Below, one piece after another: positions 1-6,157 of a stretch of DNA of 10,642 nt; position 1 is the first letter of the stretch; every line of letters begins with the position of its first letter. The stretch covers positions 1-10,642 of the forward strand of contig JANYFI010000487.1 in assembly GCA_025362765.1 (NCBI GenBank). Reading direction: 5' to 3'. A model generated the notes under the pieces. It was not told the origin of the DNA. It worked only from the letters and a program-made list of their open reading frames with translations, and made no database searches. Position numbers and translations under genes: made by a program. Source of the stretch: Ferruginibacter sp. GTDB lineage: Bacteria; Bacteroidota; Bacteroidia; Chitinophagales; Chitinophagaceae.

Positions 1-2087
1 TTAAGAATACAGGGATGCTAAGGTTTACAGGGTATAACCGGTTGAGTGGAGGAATTAATGCATTAACGCATGCGTTTAATAATAAGCTGTTATTCGGTGT
101 CAATTTAAACATTGCAAGTTCTAATGAAACATTAACTGCAAGAGATTTGGGCGGTGCCACAACTACTAATCTTGCGGTATCGTTGGTGCCAACAATTCCA
201 GTATATCAAAAAGATGGAACAACCTATGCCGGTGAATTGGGTGCAGGTTATTCTGACAGAAACAATCCCCTGCACATGCAGGATTTGGCAAAATGGAACA
301 ATGCAAACCGCCTGAGTTCATTCGGAAATATTTTTGCGGAAATTCAGCCCATCAAACATTTGTTCTTCAAAACAAGTATTGGTGCTGATGATGCAAGATT
401 TTTAAATAAGGTAATTACACCAACTTTTACAGAAGGGGCGTTGGCCCGCACAACAAACAGTTTGTCATTTGATCAGAATCATTATTTGAGTCTTACTTTT
501 TCAAATACGCTGCGTTACAACCTCAATTTAAATAGCAAACACCACTTTAATTTTTTAGCAGGTACGGAATACATCAAGACGGATGTTGATGCTCAAACTA
601 CATCGAAGCAAGGTTTTGCGTTGCAAACAGAGGATTACTTTACATTAAGCGCAGGTACGGGTAATACTGCAGTAACAGGCGGTTCATCAGGTAACAGGCT
701 GTTCTCTTTATTTGGACGTATTGATTATAATTTTTCTGACAAATATCTTGCGGCCGTAACTGTTCGTCGTGATGGATCGTCAAGATTTGGTGCCGACAAT
801 CGCTTTGGTGTTTTTCCTGCTGCATCTGTGGGATGGAGGATAGACAGAGAAGCATTTATGCAGAAAAATAAAATTATCTCCGAATTAAAATTAAGGGCGG
901 GTGTTGGTCGTGTTGGTAATCAGCAAATCGGCGATCTGGCACGCTTTGGTTTATTTGATACAAGGTATGGAACGACTGAATACCAACGGCTAAATAATAA
1001 TGGTTTTTGGGAACAGTATATGAACATTGGTACAGCATACTCGCTTTCTGGTGCTAATACCGGAAGCCTGCCGTCAGGTTTTGTGCAGACACAAGCAGCA
1101 AATACTTCACTTAAATGGGAAACAACAGATGAAATAAACACCGGGTTAGACTTTGCTGTTTTGAATAATAAAATCTTCGGTTCATTCGATTATTTCACCA
1201 GGAAAACAACAGGCATATTAATTACACCACCAGTTGCTTCCGCTTTAGGTGAAGGACAATCCAAAGCAGTAAATGGTGCATCAAAAAGTAACAAAGGCTG
1301 GGAGTTGGTGTTAGGCTATCGCGGTAACCAAACCGGCGATTTGAAATACAATGTGCAAGCCAACTTCGCTCACTTCAGAGATAAGATTACAGAGCTTCCT
1401 GAAAATGTACGGCCAGCTTACGCAGGCAACCTGGTTAATACAATTATCGGGCACTCTCAATTTGATGTGTTTGGATACAAGACGGCAGGTCTCTTCCAAT
1501 CCCAGGCAGAGGTAGATAAAGCACCCACACAAATAGGCGCAGGCCCGGGCAGAATTCGCTATGTAGATGTTAATGGTGATGGAAAAATTGATGATCTTGA
1601 CAGGACATGGCTTGGTTCTACCTTACCAAAATTGGAGTATGGTTTAAGAATAGATTTGTCGTACAAACAATTTGATTTATCCATTTTTGGATCAGGTGTG
1701 GCAGGCAAAACAGGCTTTGATGTTTACTCTATGTTTAATCAATTAATGAGAAGCAGGGAGAATGTAGGACCAGGCGTATTGAATGCGTGGACTCCAACCA
1801 ATACCAGCAGTAAAGTACCAGCGTTAACACTGAAGGATAATAACAACGAAACCCGTACCTCCGATTATTTCATGGTAAACGCGTCTTATTTCAAAATGCG
1901 TAATATCCAGTTGGGGTACAATATTCAGCCCAAATCTGTTTTTTCAAGATTGCGCTTTTTTGCCATGGCCGAAAATCTTTTTTGGTTCAAAAGCAAGAGC
2001 TATATAAGTCCTGATCCTGAAAGAATTGATCTGGATCCGGTACCCATTCCAAAAACATTCACTTTTGGTATTAACGCATCATTTTAA
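1..2087 (+). CDS. SusC/RagA-like TonB-dependent outer-membrane transporter, 5'-truncated by the window edge
   Basis: This is the C-terminal part of an outer-membrane beta-barrel that would import oligosaccharides with energy from TonB-ExbBD. The frame is open from the first bases (KNTG precedes the first visible Met at 15), so that Met is not the start. About 694 residues are visible, against roughly 1000-1100 for the family; the carboxypeptidase-like domain, TonB box and most of the plug lie outside. Seen in the sequence: SGGIN near 47-58, the RAGVGRVGNQQIG segment near 893-930, the YVDVNGDGKIDDLDR signature near 1560-1604, a barrel strand pattern throughout, and a terminal Phe typical of barrel proteins. 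These are hallmarks of SusC-like proteins. It ends 18 nt before the susD-like gene, as in standard PUL pairs. Fructan as cargo is inferred from the GH32 gene downstream. Confidence 0.95.
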   Translation, partial: KNTGMLRFTGYNRLSGGINALTHAFNNKLLFGVNLNIASSNETLTARDLGGATTTNLAVSLVPTIPVYQKDGTTYAGELGAGYSDRNNPLHMQDLAKWNNANRLSSFGNIFAEIQPIKHLFFKTSIGADDARFLNKVITPTFTEGALARTTNSLSFDQNHYLSLTFSNTLRYNLNLNSKHHFNFLAGTEYIKTDVDAQTTSKQGFALQTEDYFTLSAGTGNTAVTGGSSGNRLFSLFGRIDYNFSDKYLAAVTVRRDGSSRFGADNRFGVFPAASVGWRIDREAFMQKNKIISELKLRAGVGRVGNQQIGDLARFGLFDTRYGTTEYQRLNNNGFWEQYMNIGTAYSLSGANTGSLPSGFVQTQAANTSLKWETTDEINTGLDFAVLNNKIFGSFDYFTRKTTGILITPPVASALGEGQSKAVNGASKSNKGWELVLGYRGNQTGDLKYNVQANFAHFRDKITELPENVRPAYAGNLVNTIIGHSQFDVFGYKTAGLFQSQAEVDKAPTQIGAGPGRIRYVDVNGDGKIDDLDRTWLGSTLPKLEYGLRIDLSYKQFDLSIFGSGVAGKTGFDVYSMFNQLMRSRENVGPGVLNAWTPTNTSSKVPALTLKDNNNETRTSDYFMVNASYFKMRNIQLGYNIQPKSVFSRLRFFAMAENLFWFKSKSYISPDPERIDLDPVPIPKTFTFGINASF

Positions 2088-2105
2088 AGTAAAAACTACA
2101 ACAAC

Positions 2106-3818
2106 ATGAAAAAGATAATTATAGCAGCTTTTATAACATTCGGACTATTGTTTTTTAGTTCTTGTAAAAAGGAATTGGATTACAAGCCAACGGGTTTATT
2201 ACCCTCTACGGATTTAGCATCGCCTACACCCACACAGGTAGAAGGACTGGTAACTGCAGCTTACGCTGCAATAGGAAACGGCGATATGATAGGACCCATT
2301 TATAGCGATTGGGTTTATGGTAGTGTACGCTCAGATGATGCCTACAAAGGTGGTGGTGGCACCGGGGATGTGGGCGAAATAGATGCGATGGAACATTACA
2401 ACCTGGTAACGCCCACCATTGATTCATATATTTTTCGCACCTGGAAAAATTTATTTAAATCAATTGGCAGGGCAAATGTAGCCTTGCGTGCAGTAAACGC
2501 TGCGTCAGAAACAGATTACCCGCAGAAAAAAGTAAGACAGGGCGAGTTGAAATTTTTAAGAGCGCATAGTTATTTCATAATGAAAAAACTTTACAAGAAT
2601 ATTCCAATTTTTGATGAAACAACTTCTGATGAAGATATTTTGAAAGTATCCAATGATTTAGACAATGATGCGGCGTGGAATAAGATTGCAGACGATTTTC
2701 AATTTGCAATTGATAATTTGCCGGAAACGCAAACTGACCTGGCCCGTGCAAATAAATTATCTGCAGAGGCCTATCTTGCAAAAGTCAGACTATACCAGGC
2801 GTATAAACAGGATGTGACGCATCATGTTATTAGTATCGACCCGGCATTGTTACAACAGGTGGTTACTTTAACACAGGCGGTCATTTCATCCGGAAAATAT
2901 TCCCTCAGTCCTGACATCGCCAATAACTTTTTACCAGAAACTGAAAACGGCCCGGAATCTGTTTTTGCCATTCAGTTTTCCATCAATGATGGTACTACTT
3001 CAGGGAGGTTAAATTATGAAGATGGATTAACCTATCCACATGGTGCTCCGCAATATGGTTGCTGCGGTTTTCATGCAACAAGTCAGAATATGGTGAATGC
3101 TTTTACCACAGATGTAAATGGCTTACCCCATTTTGATACATTCAACAATGGTATTGCTGATTTGAATATCGCAACAGTAGATGTTCGGCTGGACCATACG
3201 GTGGGTATAGAAGGTCACCCTTATAAATATGATAACACTTTGCCGTTCAGTAATAGTTGGGTAAGGGATGCCGGTGTATATGGAAATTTTCATACCATGC
3301 GCAATCAGCAACTGGCTACCAGTTCCTCTTATTTTAAAAATGGTCCGTTTATAGGTTCTGCAAAAAATTATGATATTCTCAGGTATGATGATGTGCTGTT
3401 AATGCAGGCCGAAGCATACATTCAATTGGGTCAGCAGGATATGGCAAGGCCAATTATTAACCAGATAAGGGTAAGGGCTGCGGCAAGTACCGGAAGATTA
3501 AAAAAAGCCGATGGTACGTTTGCATCTCATTACAATGTGGGGCAATACAGTGCCAACGGCTGGACAAAAGACTATGCCTTTAAAGCCTTGCAATGGGAGC
3601 GGAGACTGGAGTTTTCAACCGAAGGTTCAAGGTTTTTTGATTTGGTTAGATGGGGAATTGCAGAACCAACGCTGAATGCTTATTTAAATGTTGAAAAAGT
3701 GAGAAGAACATTTTTGGCAACAGCAAAATTTACTGCAGGCCGGGATGAGTATCTGCCCATTCCTCAATCGGAAATTACATTTACCAATGGCTTGTATAAG
3801 CAGAACCCAGGCTATTAA
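2106..3818 (+). CDS. SusD/RagB-like surface glycan-binding lipoprotein
   Basis: A 570-aa lipoprotein that would sit on the cell surface as the lid and glycan-binding partner of the SusC-like barrel. The N-terminus has two lysines, a hydrophobic stretch (residues 4-17) and a lipobox-like FFSSC with Cys20 as the predicted lipidated residue. Residues about 20-215 match the SusD-like N-terminal region, including the GELKFLRAHSYF helix (146-157) and the YKNIPIFDE segment (163-171). The C-terminal RagB/SusD region carries ERRLEF at 498-503, the SRFFDLVRWG block (508-517), YLPIPQSEI (549-557) and the family-typical end QNPGY. The length is normal for the family, and no frame breaks are seen. There is no purine-rich ribosome site upstream, which is usual in Bacteroidota; the start is set by the signal peptide. 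Ligand specificity cannot be read from the sequence; fructan is inferred from the GH32 neighbour. Confidence 0.96.
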   Translation: MKKIIIAAFITFGLLFFSSCKKELDYKPTGLLPSTDLASPTPTQVEGLVTAAYAAIGNGDMIGPIYSDWVYGSVRSDDAYKGGGGTGDVGEIDAMEHYNLVTPTIDSYIFRTWKNLFKSIGRANVALRAVNAASETDYPQKKVRQGELKFLRAHSYFIMKKLYKNIPIFDETTSDEDILKVSNDLDNDAAWNKIADDFQFAIDNLPETQTDLARANKLSAEAYLAKVRLYQAYKQDVTHHVISIDPALLQQVVTLTQAVISSGKYSLSPDIANNFLPETENGPESVFAIQFSINDGTTSGRLNYEDGLTYPHGAPQYGCCGFHATSQNMVNAFTTDVNGLPHFDTFNNGIADLNIATVDVRLDHTVGIEGHPYKYDNTLPFSNSWVRDAGVYGNFHTMRNQQLATSSSYFKNGPFIGSAKNYDILRYDDVLLMQAEAYIQLGQQDMARPIINQIRVRAAASTGRLKKADGTFASHYNVGQYSANGWTKDYAFKALQWERRLEFSTEGSRFFDLVRWGIAEPTLNAYLNVEKVRRTFLATAKFTAGRDEYLPIPQSEITFTNGLYKQNPGY

Positions 3819-3898
3819 TAATAGCTTAACGATGCACTCATTGCATATGCTGAGCGTTTTAGTTTAAGGGCTTCCAATAATAGTTAGTCGTTTTTTAG

Positions 3899-3932
3899 TA
3901 AACAGGAGGAAGTGCCTACTTCCTCCTGTTTA
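3899..3932 (+). terminator. Strong hairpin between susD-like and GH32 genes
   Basis: The sequence AAACAGGAGGAAG (3900-3912) pairs perfectly with CTTCCTCCTGTTT (3919-3931), with T-A pairs adding to both ends: a 15-bp stem around a GCCT tetraloop. A TTTT run at 3893-3896 can also pair with AAAA at 3932-3935 across a small bulge. It lies 80 nt after the susD-like stop. There is no clean U-tract after the stem on the + strand, so it could be a terminator or attenuator, or an mRNA-stabilising 3' structure that lowers GH32 expression relative to susCD. Confidence 0.6.
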
Positions 3933-3985
3933 AAACAAGGCGTATCTGGGTTCACTAAACTTAGCGTTCTTCATTTACAAAATCT

Positions 3986-3993
3986 TATATTTA
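3986..3993 (+). promoter_or_regulatory. Possible Bacteroidota -7 element for the GH32 gene
   Basis: TATATTTA matches the Bacteroidota -7 consensus TAnnTTTG except for its last base, and lies 20 nt before the GH32 ATG. No good TTG -33 box is seen at the expected distance (around 3961-3967), so the call is weak. A separate promoter would make sense after the hairpin at 3899-3932. Confidence 0.25.
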
Positions 3994-4013
3994 GTATTTA
4001 TTAAAGTCTTGTT

Positions 4014-5537
4014 ATGAAAATTAGAAAAATCACCGTTTTGTTTTGTGGTTGTGCTGTGTTGTTGATAGCAAATGTCTTTGCTCAGCAAACAGCGCAAATG
4101 AAAGAACAGCATCGTCCGCAGATTCATTTTTCTCCTAAAAAAAACTGGATGAACGACCCTAACGGGATGGTGTACTACAATGGAGTGTACCATTTGTTTT
4201 TTCAATACAACCCTTACAGTTCTGTATGGGGGCCGATGCATTGGGGGCACGCTACCAGTGAAGATTTAATTCACTGGCAACAACAGCCTGTTGCAATTTA
4301 TCCTGATAGCCTGGGAACTATTTTTTCGGGTAGCGCCGTGGCAGATGAGAATAATACAAGCGGTTTTGGTAAAAAAGGAAAGGTGCCCTTGGTGGCAATT
4401 TATACACAGCACGATACCGTTGGTGAAAGAGCCGGTAAAAATAATTTTCAAAATCAAAGCATTGCTTATAGCGTTGATGAAGGAAAAACATGGATCAAAT
4501 ATTCAGGTAATCCTGTAGTTAAAAATCCTGGTCTCCGGGATTTTCGCGACCCAAAAGTAATGTGGTTTGCACCACAGAAAAAATGGATAATGACACTTGC
4601 GGCCAACAACGTTGTCATTTTTTATTCTTCTCCTGATTTAAAAAACTGGACAAGAGAAAGTGAGTTTGGAAAAGATCGCGGCGCTCATGGCGGTGGATGG
4701 GAATGTCCTGATTTAATAACATTGGATGATAACGGCACCCAACGCTGGGTACTGATTGTGAACCTTAATCCGGGAGCGCCCAATGGCGGTTCGGGAACGC
4801 AGTATTTTATCGGCAATTTTGATGGTAAAAATTTTACGTCTGATCAAAAGGAAACGAAATGGATGGATTATGGCCCGGATAATTATGCAGGCGTTACGTG
4901 GAGTAATACCGGAAAAAGGAAAATTTTGATAGGCTGGATGAGTAACTGGCTATATGCGAACCAGGTACCCACTGAAAAATGGAGAAGTGCCATGACAATT
5001 CCCAGGGAACTTAAGCTACAACATATGGACGATGATATTTTTATGGTGTCACAACCTGTAGCTGAACTGGCCGGGATTGAGTCTAAACCGGTTACAATTA
5101 TTAATATTGTGGCAAATGGAAAGGTTGACTTGAGTAAACAGATGGGTACTATAAAATTTCCGTGCCGGATTAATATAAAAGTAGCGACACTGAAAGATTT
5201 TTCATTGTCGTTTTCAAACAATGCAGGCGAAGAATTGGTGTTGGGGTATGATAAAAAAGACAATCAGTATTTTATTGACCGTTCTACATCAGGTAAAACA
5301 GGTTTTCAAAAAGATTTTGCAGCAAGGCATACAGCGCATCGCATAGCGAAAGGCCCGAAAATGAATATGTCGCTGGTGATTGATGTGAGCTCCATTGAAT
5401 TATTTGCAGACGATGGCTTAACAGAGATGACAGAAATATTCTTTCCCAATAAACCTTATAACCAACTTCATCTGCTGAGCAATGAAAATATGTTGATAAA
5501 GAAATTGGAATACAGCCGCCTTAAAGGCATCTGGTAA
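4014..5537 (+). CDS. Secreted GH32 beta-fructosidase (levanase / inulinase / invertase type)
   Basis: This enzyme hydrolyses beta-fructosidic bonds in fructans or sucrose. Residues 1-23 form a Sec signal peptide with likely cleavage at VFA-QQ, so it is periplasmic or exported. The five-bladed propeller domain (about 35-340) carries all three catalytic motifs: WMNDPNG at 45-51 with nucleophile Asp48, FRDP at 177-180 with Asp179, and WECPD at 229-233 with acid/base Glu230. Other family blocks are WGHATSEDLIHW (77-88) and FSGSA (104-108). A C-terminal beta-sandwich follows (about 365-507), including SSIELFADDG (459-468). The length of 507 aa is normal for the family, and no truncation is seen. 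It stands 195 nt after the susD-like gene on the same strand. Exo- versus endo-action and levan versus inulin preference cannot be decided here; the overall resemblance is to exo-acting fructan beta-fructosidases (inference). Confidence 0.95.
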   Translation: MKIRKITVLFCGCAVLLIANVFAQQTAQMKEQHRPQIHFSPKKNWMNDPNGMVYYNGVYHLFFQYNPYSSVWGPMHWGHATSEDLIHWQQQPVAIYPDSLGTIFSGSAVADENNTSGFGKKGKVPLVAIYTQHDTVGERAGKNNFQNQSIAYSVDEGKTWIKYSGNPVVKNPGLRDFRDPKVMWFAPQKKWIMTLAANNVVIFYSSPDLKNWTRESEFGKDRGAHGGGWECPDLITLDDNGTQRWVLIVNLNPGAPNGGSGTQYFIGNFDGKNFTSDQKETKWMDYGPDNYAGVTWSNTGKRKILIGWMSNWLYANQVPTEKWRSAMTIPRELKLQHMDDDIFMVSQPVAELAGIESKPVTIINIVANGKVDLSKQMGTIKFPCRINIKVATLKDFSLSFSNNAGEELVLGYDKKDNQYFIDRSTSGKTGFQKDFAARHTAHRIAKGPKMNMSLVIDVSSIELFADDGLTEMTEIFFPNKPYNQLHLLSNENMLIKKLEYSRLKGIW

Positions 5538-5693
5538 CAATTTATGGTAAATAAGGCATTAGCTTAAAAAATGCCCCTGCAAGATAAGCTTCCTAAAATA
5601 AATGTATTTCAATGGTACAATACTATTGAAACCCTATTTAAAAGTTCCCTTTTTAGCGGGATGTAATTTTAAATCAACCCTCGCCCATAGGTA

Positions 5694-5711
5694 AAATAAT
5701 GCGCATTATTT
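5694..5711. repeat. 18-bp perfect palindrome, candidate operator
   Basis: AAATAATGCGCATTATTT is its own reverse complement over all 18 positions. It lies 157 nt after the GH32 stop in non-coding sequence. It has no loop, so it is a better candidate for a dimeric DNA-binding protein site than for a terminator. No regulator is assigned. Confidence 0.5.
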
Positions 5712-5755
5712 AATATATGAGGGAATTACGTGATTTACTTTTTTGTAAATAAGGC

Positions 5756-5788
5756 AATTGATGTCGTTCGTTAAATAATTGTGTCGTT
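5756..5788. repeat. Near-tandem direct repeat AATTG(A)TGTCGTT
   Basis: AATTGATGTCGTT (5756-5768) is repeated as AATTGTGTCGTT (5777-5788), with an 8-nt gap. The period is 20-21 bp, about two helical turns. LytTR regulators typically bind two direct half-sites about 21-22 bp apart, and a LytTR regulator is encoded at 8968-9660, so this is a candidate site (inference). A third TGTCGTAAATTAA is at 6091-6103. Confidence 0.35.
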
Positions 5789-5864
5789 TAATAAAAACCT
5801 GTAGTTTTTTTTCGATTGTTAGATAGATTGCACTCGGTTTTTCATAGGATATTGGATTTAAATC

Positions 5865-5894
5865 GGGGCTGAATTTCTATTCCGGCCCTTTTTT
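5865..5894 (+). terminator. Intrinsic terminator on the + strand
   Basis: GGGCTGAA (5866-5873) pairs with TTCCGGCCC (5880-5888) with one bulged C and one U-G pair. The stem is followed directly by TTTTTT (5889-5894). It is the best terminator-like element downstream of the GH32 gene but is about 330 nt from its stop, so the transcript would have a long 3' tail, or the element ends a separate short RNA. Confidence 0.6.
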
Positions 5895-5946
5895 ATTTTA
5901 TAAATATCATACTACACAATGTCGGCTGTATAATTATTTAATCCCA

Positions 5947-5976
5947 TTTGTACTTTTATTTCTCACCTGATATTTG
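5947..5976 (+). promoter_or_regulatory. Promoter-like TTTG / GATATTTG pair facing the kinase 3' end
   Basis: TTTG at 5947-5950 and GATATTTG at 5969-5976 (one mismatch to TAnnTTTG) are separated by 18 nt, close to the 19-21 nt spacing of Bacteroidota housekeeping promoters. Transcription would run rightward into the antisense strand of the sensor kinase gene. No real gene follows, so function is doubtful. Confidence 0.25.
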
Positions 5977-6157
5977 GCAATAAATTTTTTGTATTTAATT
6001 CAGTTACCAGGACTATTGCAAGGGCAAAGGAGTACCGGTTAGTTGTTATTAGGGGGTATAATTGTACAAAATATTTTCAAAATATATTCTTGTCGTAAAT
6101 TAATGCCTGGTTGCTTCTATATGTTGGGTGGCTTTTATTTTGCCTGCCCTACTTTTT

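Larger units (their letters stand above)
5538..6157. other. 620-nt gene-free spacer between convergent genes
   Basis: No convincing gene is seen on either strand. The stretch is AT-rich and full of stops. It holds an 18-bp palindrome, a direct repeat, an intrinsic terminator and a promoter-like pair, each listed separately. TGTCGT occurs three times (5762, 5782, 6091). The only short ORF of note is 31 codons at 5571-5666, which has no supporting evidence. Confidence 0.7.

Noticed and set aside
1..14. Start of the susC-like gene at the ATG at 15
   Set aside because: The frame is open to the window edge and the product lacks signal peptide, plug and TonB box; the true start is outside.
4883..5263. 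126-codon minus-strand ORF inside GH32
   Set aside because: Lies wholly antisense to an intact GH32 gene with all catalytic motifs; shadow frame.
5571..5666. 31-codon ORF MPLQDKLPKINVFQWY... in the spacer after GH32
   Set aside because: Short, no visible translation signals, no recognised family; an ORF of this size is expected by chance.
5756..5788. CRISPR-like repeat array
   Set aside because: Only two imperfect short copies with an 8-nt gap; no spacers or cas genes.
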